Of a DNA stretch of 34,078 nt, positions 12,394 through 21,255 are shown in pieces (the stretch's first letter is position 1; each line of letters begins with the position of its first letter). The position numbers and the translations under genes are program-made. Under the pieces are notes generated by a model. It did not search any database, was not told the DNA's origin, and saw nothing but the letters and a program-made list of their open reading frames with translations. This DNA is from a virus, in the IMG/VR virus record IMGVR_UViG_3300025674_000180, positions 1 to 34,078 of that record; one strand, given 5' to 3'.

Positions 12394-15389
12394 TGTACGG
12401 CTCTATCCCTAACAGGCTCTCAAAGAACCAGAGGGCCTTATCCAAATATTCTGTTGGGTCTGTTGAACCCGGCCTTGCCTTTGACTTTGTAGACAATGTT
12501 TACAGGAAGGGCGAAGGACAAACAGCTAATCTATCCAGCGCCATAACCCACGCCCGTGCTGGCAATGCCACTATGACGGACGGCTATGGGCCTGAGCTTG
12601 TTACCAATGGTGGATTCGACTCGGACTCTGACTGGACGTTAGGGACTGGCTGGAGTATTGCTGATGGTGTTGCCACTTCGGACGGCAGTCAAACGGCAAA
12701 CTCAACACTAGGACAGACAGTCACAACGCAAGCAAATAAAACCTATGTTCTTTCAGTAAGTGTAACAGTAGCCGCAGGAACATTTAGAGCTATTGCGTAT
12801 GATGGCGGGGATTTAGTTAATACGCCTATAAGTTCATCAGGCAACTACAGCATGATTTTTACCGCTGTAGATGACAGCACTCCACTTATTTTACGCGCTC
12901 AAGTTGGTTTTGCTGGCTCCATAGACAACGTAAGCGTCCGCGAGATGCCTGTCATCAAATGGGCACCGCATAATCTGCTGACGTACTCTGAAACTTTTGA
13001 TAGCTCAGATTGGGCTTATGCTAGATTAACCGACTCCGTAGGTGTTACGGCTCCTGATGGCTCTTCAAATTCTACGGCCTTAACATTAGACGCTACGACG
13101 AACACGCATTACGTACAGCAAAGTATTACTGCATCTGGCTCTTCTTATACAGGTGTTGTTTATCTAAAGACTAACGGTGTTCAATACGCAGGTATTACCC
13201 TTCAAGCAAGCACTACATACGGATGTGTCGCGGATTTAGTAAATGGGACAATAACTCAATCTGGTTCTAATACCGCCTCAACAAGCATCGAAGATGTGGG
13301 AGATGGTTGGTATAAAATCCAAGTAAAAATTGATGCGGCGGCTACAAAGCTATTGATTGGGCTGTCGAACTCGTCATCAAGTTTATTGCCATCTTTTACT
13401 GGCGATGGTTCATCAGGAATCTACGCATGGGGCGCACATCTCTACCGCTCAGACCTAGGCGGCATGGTAGACAACCCTGAGCGTGGAGACTCATACGTCC
13501 CTACAGCGTTGCGTCCTTTTGGTGCCAGCCTAGTTACAAACGGTACGTTCGACACTGACATAAGCGGTTGGAGTAATGTATCTGGAGGTGTTGCTTCGTA
13601 TCAGTCAGGTGTGATGCGTCTAACCCCCGCTGTAGGCGATACATTAGGCGGCGCAGAGCAAACCATTACGACGGTTAGCGGCAAGGCTTATGAGTTAAAA
13701 ATTACAGTTACAGCCGTTAGTTCAGCTACGCTTCGGTTTGGCGCAGGAACAGCAACAAACTTTTTAAATCTTGTGGACGTAGGATCGCTGGGAGTTGGCA
13801 CACATACCGTATCGTTTGTTGCAAGTAGCGCAACAAGTTACATTGTTGTTTACGCACAATCAGCAGGAGCTGGTACTGAGTATATTGAAGTAGATAACAT
13901 CAGCGTCCGCGAATCCTCAGTAAACCCCTCTGTCGCACGTTACCTCCCAAGAGTAGGCCATCACGTCTACAACGGCTCTGCATGGGTTAACGAGGGTGTG
14001 CTGGCTGAGTCTGAGGCTAGGACTAATCTAATTACTTACTCGAATGACTTTACGGATGCTAGTTGGACGGGAGGTGCGTCTGTTTCTTTAGGGTCAGTCG
14101 CGTCTCCTGATGGAAGTTATGCCTCTAAAATTACCTCAGTAGGTGGATTAAGCGATTACACAATACTTAGTGGCGCAGTTAATAATGGGCAGACTAAATC
14201 AGTATGGGCTAGGGCTGTTTCTGGAACCGGAACCGTAAATATACTAGCTCATAATTCAGTAGCTGAATCTCTTGTAACACTAACTGAGGAATGGCAGAGA
14301 TTTTATTTAACTTCTGATCTAACCGAAACCGGAGGCAATAATTTTTATTTAGTGGATTTTAGGGGTAGTGGAACGCTTAGCGAAATACTTGTTTATGGCG
14401 CACAGCTCGAGGCTGGCTCCACACCGTCAAGCTACATCCCAACGTCTGGCTCTAGCGTCACAAGAGCGGCAGAGACCTTCACGATACCATCAGCTAACCT
14501 ACCGTGGCCTACGCCGCAGTACATTGGCCCTGAGTTGGTGACTAATGGGACGTTTGATACGGACAGTGATTGGACGCTGGGAACTGGTTGGAGCATTGGA
14601 TCTGGCGTTGCCAGTAAAACAGCAGGAACTTCTTCGGTTCTTCAGCAGTTTGGAGTTGTGCCTTCTACGGGCTTAGTCAGGATAACATTCGATGCGACTA
14701 GATCGGCTGGATTTTTATACGCTAGGGCGGGAGGTAACACAAACCAACTAACGATCAATGCAAGCGGATCTTATGATGAAATCTTGGTAGTTCAGGGAGT
14801 AGATCAAACTCTTAGGTTTGTAGCTGACGGATTGTTTGCTGGCTCAATAGACAACGTCAGCGTCCGCGAGATCAACCCCCTGTCTGTCTCTATCGGCATG
14901 GAGGGGCGTGTTACGTATGCTGATGAGGGCACAACACAAACAAGTAAGTTTTACAGATGGATAAACGGCGGGGAATACATACAGCCTAGTATATTTACGG
15001 ATAGCACAAGAACGGGGCTAATGGCATTTGAGCAAGCTGTCGCAGGTGTTTACGACGCTGTTAGTTCATCGACTACACATTATTCTCCTGATGTTTTAGT
15101 GCCGTTTAATGTGGCTTCTCGTCACGGCTCCACCTTTATCAACGGCGCAGTTGAAGGCGTAGCATTAACAGAAAATACAACACCGACAGCTCTAGCTGAT
15201 CTTGAATCTGCTGACTTGAGCCTAGCTTATGACTACATGGGTACTTTATCGTCATTCCGTGTATGGGACAGAGACTTGGGTGACGCTGGTATTGTCGAAG
15301 CAACCAACCCATCGCTAGAGCCATCACTGAGTCTAACCTTTGAAGGCACTGGCACTAACTCATTCGTTGTTAATGATTGGGCAGAATGA
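12393..15389 (+). CDS. large spike/fibre protein with repeated carbohydrate-binding modules
   Basis: A 998-aa structural protein built from alternating modules. Galactose-binding-like units begin at about residues 68, 379 and 713, with the signature ELVTNGTFDTDSDWTLGTGW and the end SIDNVSVRE. Phage spike-fibre units begin at about 193 and 544 (NLLTYSETFDSSDW; ending AQLEAGSTPSSYIPTSGS). The C-terminal 200 residues look like a concanavalin/LamG-type jelly roll (FRVWDRDLGD). It is likely to bind host surface glycans. The following endonuclease start overlaps its stop. Module boundaries are by eye. Confidence 0.85.
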   Translation: MYGSIPNRLSKNQRALSKYSVGSVEPGLAFDFVDNVYRKGEGQTANLSSAITHARAGNATMTDGYGPELVTNGGFDSDSDWTLGTGWSIADGVATSDGSQTANSTLGQTVTTQANKTYVLSVSVTVAAGTFRAIAYDGGDLVNTPISSSGNYSMIFTAVDDSTPLILRAQVGFAGSIDNVSVREMPVIKWAPHNLLTYSETFDSSDWAYARLTDSVGVTAPDGSSNSTALTLDATTNTHYVQQSITASGSSYTGVVYLKTNGVQYAGITLQASTTYGCVADLVNGTITQSGSNTASTSIEDVGDGWYKIQVKIDAAATKLLIGLSNSSSSLLPSFTGDGSSGIYAWGAHLYRSDLGGMVDNPERGDSYVPTALRPFGASLVTNGTFDTDISGWSNVSGGVASYQSGVMRLTPAVGDTLGGAEQTITTVSGKAYELKITVTAVSSATLRFGAGTATNFLNLVDVGSLGVGTHTVSFVASSATSYIVVYAQSAGAGTEYIEVDNISVRESSVNPSVARYLPRVGHHVYNGSAWVNEGVLAESEARTNLITYSNDFTDASWTGGASVSLGSVASPDGSYASKITSVGGLSDYTILSGAVNNGQTKSVWARAVSGTGTVNILAHNSVAESLVTLTEEWQRFYLTSDLTETGGNNFYLVDFRGSGTLSEILVYGAQLEAGSTPSSYIPTSGSSVTRAAETFTIPSANLPWPTPQYIGPELVTNGTFDTDSDWTLGTGWSIGSGVASKTAGTSSVLQQFGVVPSTGLVRITFDATRSAGFLYARAGGNTNQLTINASGSYDEILVVQGVDQTLRFVADGLFAGSIDNVSVREINPLSVSIGMEGRVTYADEGTTQTSKFYRWINGGEYIQPSIFTDSTRTGLMAFEQAVAGVYDAVSSSTTHYSPDVLVPFNVASRHGSTFINGAVEGVALTENTTPTALADLESADLSLAYDYMGTLSSFRVWDRDLGDAGIVEATNPSLEPSLSLTFEGTGTNSFVVNDWAE

Positions 15390-16018
15390 TGCCAGCATAT
15401 AGGACTAAATGGACAAGAGACGCTGTGGAGCAGGTAGCTCAGAACTATCTGTATAAGTGGGAGTTTGTCCACGAAAATGGCGGAGCGGCTAAGGCGGCAA
15501 AAGAGGAGGGTTACTTCGACGATTTAACCGCTCATATGCTAGTAAAGCAGAATGCATGGACATACGAGTCCGTAAAGGCAGAGGCTTTAAAGTATACGAC
15601 TAGAGAAGACTTTCAACGAGGATCTTCAGGCGCAATAAAGTGGGCAAGAAGAAACGGAGTTATGGAGGACGTCTGCGCTCATATGAAGTACAACCGTAGA
15701 GGCGACTTTGATGCTGTGTACTTATGGAAAGTTAAAGACGAAAACGACGTATACAAGGTTGGCGTTACCTCTTACAGGCTAAAAGACAAAAGGATTAACT
15801 GGGTGTCTAATGCTTCTGGCTATGAAGTTGAGGGTTATATTTTGAAACAGTTTGATAATGCTTGCGAAATAGAAACGCAGTTGTTGTCTTTAGGTAACGC
15901 ATTGCATGATGCAGACTTTAATGGTGCCACTGAATTTAGACGGTTTACAGCAGATGATTTAGTTAAATGCTGTGAGCTTCTTAGTGTGGACAGCTTAGAA
16001 AGCGACTGGAGGCACTAA
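15386..16018 (+). CDS. GIY-YIG-like homing endonuclease with two DNA-binding repeats
   Basis: About 210 aa. Two copies of a DNA-binding repeat occupy roughly 14-51 and 61-100; the second reads ALKYTTREDFQRGSSGAIKW then ARRNG, with each copy ending AHM. This is typical of phage homing endonucleases. From about 111 a GIY-YIG-like core follows (AVYLWKVKDENDVYKVGVTS, Arg in KDKRINW, Glu in ACEIETQLL). It sits between two spike paralogues. ATG 15386 is preferred over an upstream TTG at 15377. No strong Shine-Dalgarno. The exact nuclease subfamily (GIY-YIG versus the related T5orf172 type) is uncertain. Confidence 0.75.
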   Translation: MMPAYRTKWTRDAVEQVAQNYLYKWEFVHENGGAAKAAKEEGYFDDLTAHMLVKQNAWTYESVKAEALKYTTREDFQRGSSGAIKWARRNGVMEDVCAHMKYNRRGDFDAVYLWKVKDENDVYKVGVTSYRLKDKRINWVSNASGYEVEGYILKQFDNACEIETQLLSLGNALHDADFNGATEFRRFTADDLVKCCELLSVDSLESDWRH

Positions 16019-17658
16019 TGGGAACGAAGACGTATAACAACTACGAAGACTTACTAACGTATACCCGAGCCTCTAAGGGCCATGCCCTGCGCCCTGTTAG
16101 CTATGGGGATGAGCTTGTAACTAATGGTACGTTTGATAGTGACATTAGCGGGTGGACGGACTCCCTATCAACTAGCACATGGGACCCTGCTGGTTATATT
16201 TCAGTTAGTTATTTTACTTCGGCGTCTGGCCCCTATCAGTCATTTAGCACTGAGGTAGGTAAGATTTACACCGTAAGTGGCACACTAATTTCAACTACAG
16301 GAACAGGTGCGTCGGGGCCGCTAATTAGAGCGGGAAGCGGCTCTTCACCAGACGCGGGAATCATTGACAGCAACACTCTGTCAGCAGGGGAAACTGCAAC
16401 GATTTCTTTTGTAGCAACAAGCACTACTTCTTATGTTTATTTGCGAAATGCCAGCGCATACACATCAAAATGGGACAACATCAGCGTCAAAGAGGTAACC
16501 TTCGACCAACCAGACGGCACCCTAACGCTCTTCGAGCATCCCAATAACATCCCTCGTGTAGAGTGGGACGCAGACGGTAACAGGCTGGGTTTGCTGGTGG
16601 AGGAAGCTAGGACTAATCTGTTTCCTTACAGCGAAGACTTTAGTAATGCGGCTTGGATTAAACAAAATCTTACTGTAAGCCCAAACACTGTAACAGCTCC
16701 CGACGGAACAAACACGGCAGACGTATGTACGCCCAGCTCTGGGACAAGCGACGCAGGAATAAGAGCTATTGCGTCAAGCACGGCATCACCCCATGTTTTT
16801 TCTGTTTGGTTAAAAAGTTCGACCGACTCGTCTTTTGACGTCAATTTAACTGTAACTAGAAACGTTCCTTACGCATCCGTAGCTTCTAAGTCAGTTACGG
16901 TTACTACTAGCTGGCAATTATTTTCTGTTTCAGCAACATTGCTTGATACATCTTCTCATGCTTTTAGAATAGGACATGGAAGCTCGTGGGTTGATGGCGA
17001 AGTTTTAAGCATCTGGGGCGCTCAACTAGAAGCTGGCTCATTCCCCACAAGCTACATCAAGACTACAGGGGCAACAGCAACACGCTCTGCCGACGTAGCG
17101 TCTATCCCCGTGGCTGACTTTGGGTATAACAACAAAGAAGGCACAATCTTAGTTGAAGGCGACTATAAGTTTAATACCTCTGGTTCAGGCTTTCCTAGAA
17201 TCCTAGAGCTAGGAAACACCACTACATCTGAAAACAGAATTGTTATTTACATAAGTGAATCGGGAAACGATGCTGTATTCGGCCCTCTCGCCGCCAATGT
17301 GCAACAAGCCTCAATTAATTTATTTGCTGATCAAACAGATGGAGTCTTTGAGGCTTCAAAAATGGCGATTGTATTTGCAGAAAATAATTTCATTGGTGTT
17401 AGGGACGGCGTAACAAAAGCAACTGATACATCAGGAACAATAGTGCCCAGTGAGCCGAGAGATATCCTAGCGATTGGAAGACAAGCCGCAGGTTCTTCGT
17501 CGGTTGGGACAGGCCACTTCAAAACCATTAAGTATTATCCGAGAGCGCTAACTAGCGCACAACTACAAGCACTGACAGAGCCACGCAGCGACGCAACCCT
17601 ATCTCTAACCTTTGACGGCCTAGAGTCTAGCTTTACGGAGAACTATATACATGGCTAA
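16018..17658 (+). CDS. spike/fibre protein, second paralogue
   Basis: 546 aa. A short conserved start (YTRASKGHALRPVSYG) is followed by a galactose-binding-like unit at about 32 (ELVTNGTFDSDISGWTD), a spike-fibre unit at about 200 (NLFPYSEDFSNAAWIKQN, ending AQLEAGSFPTSYIKTTGA) and a C-terminal LamG-like lectin domain. It aligns throughout with the 17651 protein and in modules with the 12393 protein. GGAGG lies just before the ATG, inside the endonuclease's last codons. Probably a receptor-binding subunit. Confidence 0.85.
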   Translation: MGTKTYNNYEDLLTYTRASKGHALRPVSYGDELVTNGTFDSDISGWTDSLSTSTWDPAGYISVSYFTSASGPYQSFSTEVGKIYTVSGTLISTTGTGASGPLIRAGSGSSPDAGIIDSNTLSAGETATISFVATSTTSYVYLRNASAYTSKWDNISVKEVTFDQPDGTLTLFEHPNNIPRVEWDADGNRLGLLVEEARTNLFPYSEDFSNAAWIKQNLTVSPNTVTAPDGTNTADVCTPSSGTSDAGIRAIASSTASPHVFSVWLKSSTDSSFDVNLTVTRNVPYASVASKSVTVTTSWQLFSVSATLLDTSSHAFRIGHGSSWVDGEVLSIWGAQLEAGSFPTSYIKTTGATATRSADVASIPVADFGYNNKEGTILVEGDYKFNTSGSGFPRILELGNTTTSENRIVIYISESGNDAVFGPLAANVQQASINLFADQTDGVFEASKMAIVFAENNFIGVRDGVTKATDTSGTIVPSEPRDILAIGRQAAGSSSVGTGHFKTIKYYPRALTSAQLQALTEPRSDATLSLTFDGLESSFTENYIHG

Positions 17659-19198
17659 TGTAAAAGCTACAGACCTGATTGACTTTACCCGTGCATCCAA
17701 AGGCCACGCACTGGCTAAGGTTAGCTATGGTGAGGAGCTTGTAACTAATGGTACGTTCACCGATAACATAGACGGATGGACAAAAGTAGGCGATGCCGCT
17801 TCAACAATAAGTTATTCTGCTGGAAAAATTGAAGCTGATGCCGCGACAACGCTTGACGGCGCATTACAAAGCTTTGCTACTGTTGTGGGGAAAGTATACT
17901 ACGCAACTGCTGACATAGCTTTGGGCACGTCTAATCAAGCGCGATTAGTTACACAGCCGACAGAAGATTTTACTCTTACAACTACAGATAAAACAGTTTC
18001 GCTTGTATTCGTTGCTACCTCAGCAACAACCACTATTCGTGTTGATAGCTACGCAGGAACTGGGACGTTTACGGCAGACAACATCAGTGTCAAAGAAGTC
18101 ACCTTTGACCAACCCAACGGTACACTCCAGTTATTTGAACACCCACAAGGAATCCCACGCATTGAGTACGACGCAGACGGGAATCTGTTGGGGCTGTTGA
18201 TTGAGGAGTCTAGGACTAATCTGATTACTTATAGTGAGGACTTTAGCAATGCGGCGTGGACTAAATACGGAGCTTCGGTAGTTGCTTCCACGACAACAGC
18301 GCCTGATGGCTTTACAACCCCGTATGAAATTGTTGAAAACTCTGGTGCCGCAACTCAGCATAGAATAGTTGATAGCATCTCAATTTCTTCGGGCGTTACA
18401 TATACGGCATCTGTTTATGTAAAAAGAGGCACAGGCTCCCGTCAGTTTGGTATTTTAAATGTTCTTGGCGGTTCAAGAGTTTATTTCAACTTGGATACTG
18501 GAACTGTTGCTACAGAGACGCTAGGTTCTGGAAAAATAGAAGATGTTGGCGGCGGCTGGTATCGTTGCTCTAGCACTGGCGTGTCAACTTCTACAAGTAC
18601 GGCGTTTTACCTTGCTCTTTGTGATGGAACGACGACAGGGTCTGAAACTTACGATGGTGATGGCTTATCTTCGCTTGTAATCTACGGCGCTCAACTAGAA
18701 GCTGGTGCTTTCCCTACGTCCTACATTAAAACAACAGGCTCTACAGCAACCCGTTCAGCCGATGTCGCCTCTATTCCTGTTTCGGACTTTGGGTACAACC
18801 AGAATGAGGGGACGTTGTTCGTTGAGGCGCAGATGTTCATCAAGGATGTTTCTTACAAAGCAATAGCAAACCTCAATACCGACGGCTCTAATCGTATTCG
18901 CATAATTAGCAGTTCATCGGTAAACGTCATACAGGCAGAGATTACCAATGGTGGAACAGCTCAGCTATCTATATCAGAAACGATACCAGAAAGCTCGTTG
19001 TTTAGCGGCGCGATTGCATACAAGCAGAACGATTCATCTTCTTCTGTTAACGGCTCTGTAGAAACAACAGATACAGCTTGCACGATCCCTGCTGTTACAA
19101 AACTAGACATAATGACGGGCAACTCAGGCCACATCAAATCAATCAAGTACATACCCAAGCGTCTATCCAACGCTAAACTACAGGAACTCACATCATGA
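17651..19198 (+). CDS. spike/fibre protein, third paralogue
   Basis: 515 aa with the same order of parts as its upstream neighbour: DFTRASKGHALAKVSYG start, galactose-binding-like unit at about 29 (ELVTNGTFTDNIDGWTK), spike-fibre unit at about 190 (NLITYSEDFSNAAWTK, ending AQLEAGAFPTSYIKTTGS) and a lectin-like end (HIKSIKYIPKRLSNAKLQEL). Start overlaps the previous gene by eight bases. A 23-bp stretch is identical in both genes at the start of the first module, suggesting recent duplication or gene conversion. Confidence 0.85.
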   Translation: MANVKATDLIDFTRASKGHALAKVSYGEELVTNGTFTDNIDGWTKVGDAASTISYSAGKIEADAATTLDGALQSFATVVGKVYYATADIALGTSNQARLVTQPTEDFTLTTTDKTVSLVFVATSATTTIRVDSYAGTGTFTADNISVKEVTFDQPNGTLQLFEHPQGIPRIEYDADGNLLGLLIEESRTNLITYSEDFSNAAWTKYGASVVASTTTAPDGFTTPYEIVENSGAATQHRIVDSISISSGVTYTASVYVKRGTGSRQFGILNVLGGSRVYFNLDTGTVATETLGSGKIEDVGGGWYRCSSTGVSTSTSTAFYLALCDGTTTGSETYDGDGLSSLVIYGAQLEAGAFPTSYIKTTGSTATRSADVASIPVSDFGYNQNEGTLFVEAQMFIKDVSYKAIANLNTDGSNRIRIISSSSVNVIQAEITNGGTAQLSISETIPESSLFSGAIAYKQNDSSSSVNGSVETTDTACTIPAVTKLDIMTGNSGHIKSIKYIPKRLSNAKLQELTS

Positions 19199-19584
19199 CC
19201 GAAGAAATCATTGAAGCACCAAAGGTAGACTTCCACCTACGTCTAGCCGCTGAGTCAGAGATGCCTACTGTGCTGGCTGACTTCTACACTCAGGACTACG
19301 TTACAGTCGTAGACGAGGAAGGCGTAGAGACGCAGACACCAGACGGTGATCCCTACCTAGTAGCTCACAGCCATGACTACGCTATCGACGTTGTAGGGAC
19401 AATTCACGAGCCTACAGGGACTATGCTGACCGACGACGAGGGCAACGAGTACCCTGAGATGGCACCGATTGACGGCTGGCACATCAACATCAGACTCGTG
19501 GGCGATGCCAAGCGTGAAACTGTAGAGGCTTTGGACGCAACTCACGGGGTAACACCTGAGCAACCTAAGAGAGTTTGGTTATGA
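19195..19584 (+). CDS. hypothetical tail-region protein, 129 aa
   Basis: Acidic protein with beta-rich stretches (FYTQDYVTVVDEEGVETQTP, HSHDYAIDVVGTIHEPTG) and a conserved-looking end (DGWHINIRLVG, then HGVTPEQPKRVWL). Similar small proteins lie between spike and fibre genes in marine phages, possibly as fibre chaperones or adaptors; I cannot assign one. AGGAA precedes an ATG that overlaps the upstream stop as ATGA. Confidence 0.65.
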   Translation: MTEEIIEAPKVDFHLRLAAESEMPTVLADFYTQDYVTVVDEEGVETQTPDGDPYLVAHSHDYAIDVVGTIHEPTGTMLTDDEGNEYPEMAPIDGWHINIRLVGDAKRETVEALDATHGVTPEQPKRVWL

Positions 19585-20618
19585 GTAACTATACTAAAGC
19601 TACGGACTTTGCTGCTAAGGACGCATTGCCTTCTGGTGACGCTGCTAAGGTCATCAAAGGTGCTGAGTTTGAGGACGAGTTTGATGCTATTGCAACAGCA
19701 GTAAACTCTAAGGCAGACACTGCTAGTCCGACGTTTACAGGAACAGTAACAATACCTACCGCTGCTGTTACAACATTTAGTCTTGGTGGAACAACTGTTA
19801 CTTCTACTGCTGCTGAGCTTAACTTGTTAGACGGAGTAACTGCTACTACGGCAGAGATTAATTATGTGGATGGTGTAACCTCTAACATACAAACACAGCT
19901 AGACGCTAAAGCTCCTACAGCATCTCCTACCTTTATTGGCACTGCAACAATACCTACTGCTTCTGTGACTACATTAAACCTTGGAGGTATTGCTCTTACC
20001 TCTACTGCCGTTGAGCTTAACTATGTTAATGGTGTAACCTCTAACATTCAAACCCAGCTTAACTCTAAAGGTACTGTGGACAACTTGGGAGACCTCGGTT
20101 TAACCGCTACTGCCGTTGAGATTAACAAGCTAGATGGCGTTACAGCCTCTACAACAGAGCTGAACTATGTCACAGGAGTCACCTCTAGTATCCAAACACA
20201 GTTAGACGCTAAAGGAACTGTTAGCTCCCTGTCTGACCTGAGTGTTACTGCTACTGCGGCTGAGCTTAATTATGTAGACGGCGTTACTTCTAATGTTCAA
20301 ACACAACTAAACGCTAAGGTTAACGACAGCGACTTTACTCAAAGCCTTGCTAGTAACGGATGGACTGAGCTTCCTAATGGTTTAATTATACAATGGGGTA
20401 GGCAATATCTTGCCGCAAACTCCAGTAATGCGACAGTGAGCTTTCCAAAAACGTTTACGACCGCGTGTTTTCAGGTTGTTATTACGGGTGAGGATAATGA
20501 AACATCAAGAGGTGATAACTTTTCACTAGGACAAACTGCGCCTACAACTTCAAATTTTAGAATTACCAATGGTGTAAACACAGGACTTTATTTTAGATTT
20601 ATAGCTATAGGTCACTAG
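19581..20618 (+). CDS. tail fibre built from tandem repeats
   Basis: About 345 aa from ATG 19581, which overlaps the preceding stop (ATGA); a TTG two codons earlier is less likely. The shaft is made of repeats with the core ELNYVDGVTSNIQTQLDAK, present about four times with variants such as ELNLLDGV and EINKLDGV between them, typical of trimeric fibre shafts. The C-terminal tip (SNGWTELPNGLIIQWGRQYL, ending YFRFIAIGH) matches the fibre-tip domain of many tail fibres. It would bind a host receptor. Confidence 0.9.
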   Translation: MSNYTKATDFAAKDALPSGDAAKVIKGAEFEDEFDAIATAVNSKADTASPTFTGTVTIPTAAVTTFSLGGTTVTSTAAELNLLDGVTATTAEINYVDGVTSNIQTQLDAKAPTASPTFIGTATIPTASVTTLNLGGIALTSTAVELNYVNGVTSNIQTQLNSKGTVDNLGDLGLTATAVEINKLDGVTASTTELNYVTGVTSSIQTQLDAKGTVSSLSDLSVTATAAELNYVDGVTSNVQTQLNAKVNDSDFTQSLASNGWTELPNGLIIQWGRQYLAANSSNATVSFPKTFTTACFQVVITGEDNETSRGDNFSLGQTAPTTSNFRITNGVNTGLYFRFIAIGH

Positions 20619-20629
20619 GAGTACTAATA

Positions 20630-20914
20630 ATGTCCGACCAAACTGATTACTCAGTACGTTTAAATCGTATTGAAACCAAGCTAGACAAGTTAACTGAGGC
20701 GTTGACAATGATTGCTCGTGTTGACGAAAAACTAACAGCGGGGTCACTACGTATTGATCGTCTTGAATTTCGTTTAGACGAACAAGAAACTGACCTTGAC
20801 AAAGTAAAAGAAATAGTAGGTTACAACTCACAAACAGCTAGAACAGCAGAACGATTTGTGTGGTTATTAGTTAGTGCGCTTGTTGGCATTGTGGCTTATG
20901 GGTTTAAAGTATGA
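20630..20914 (+). CDS. coiled-coil membrane protein, holin-associated (XhlA-like)
   Basis: 94 aa: a long coiled coil (SVRLNRIETKLDKLTEALTM, then RIDRLEFRLDEQETDLDKVK) and a single C-terminal membrane segment (FVWLLVSALVGIVAYGF). This layout matches XhlA-type proteins and other lysis accessory proteins anchored by the C-terminus. It overlaps the holin gene by four bases. A role in lysis timing or membrane disruption is inferred. AGGAG precedes the ATG. Confidence 0.75.
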   Translation: MSDQTDYSVRLNRIETKLDKLTEALTMIARVDEKLTAGSLRIDRLEFRLDEQETDLDKVKEIVGYNSQTARTAERFVWLLVSALVGIVAYGFKV

Positions 20915-21255
20915 TCCAACAACTGCTTGGTCCTATTGTTTCTCTTGCTACAGGATTCCTTGAGCGTAAGGCTGAAGAGAAACGTGCAGTGCATGAGCGT
21001 AAGCTAGAGATTATCAAACAGGACAGTAACTGGGAAAACATACAAGCTGGCAACTCAGGTTCATCATGGAAAGACGAATGGCTAACTCTTTTGTTTTCTG
21101 TCCCCCTTGTTATGGCGTTTTTTCCTTCTGCGGTTCCTTATGTAATTGATGGCTTTAAAGCTTTAGAAGAAATGCCAGAGTGGTATCGCGTATACTTAGG
21201 TGTAATTATGGCTGCTTCTTTTGGTGTAAGACAATTAGTAAACTTTAAAAAATGA
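20911..21255 (+). CDS. holin of the 3TM gene-transfer-release type
   Basis: 114 aa. The N-terminal helix (LLGPIVSLATGFLERKAEEK) leads to NSGSSWKDEWLTLLFSVPLV, then the AFFPSAVPYVI region and WYRVYLGVIMAASFGVRQLV, matching the 3TM holin family. It would let the M15 endolysin reach the wall. The last 14 residues (AASFGVRQLVNFKK) recur at the end of the next gene (AASFGLRGLANWRK). The 3' end therefore appears to have been supplied by the inserted HNH element. Confidence 0.85.
   Translation: MIQQLLGPIVSLATGFLERKAEEKRAVHERKLEIIKQDSNWENIQAGNSGSSWKDEWLTLLFSVPLVMAFFPSAVPYVIDGFKALEEMPEWYRVYLGVIMAASFGVRQLVNFKK

Noticed and set aside
19740-20330. Direct repeats as a possible CRISPR array
   Set aside because: The repeats are in frame with the tail fibre gene, vary in sequence and lack unique spacers; they encode shaft repeats.
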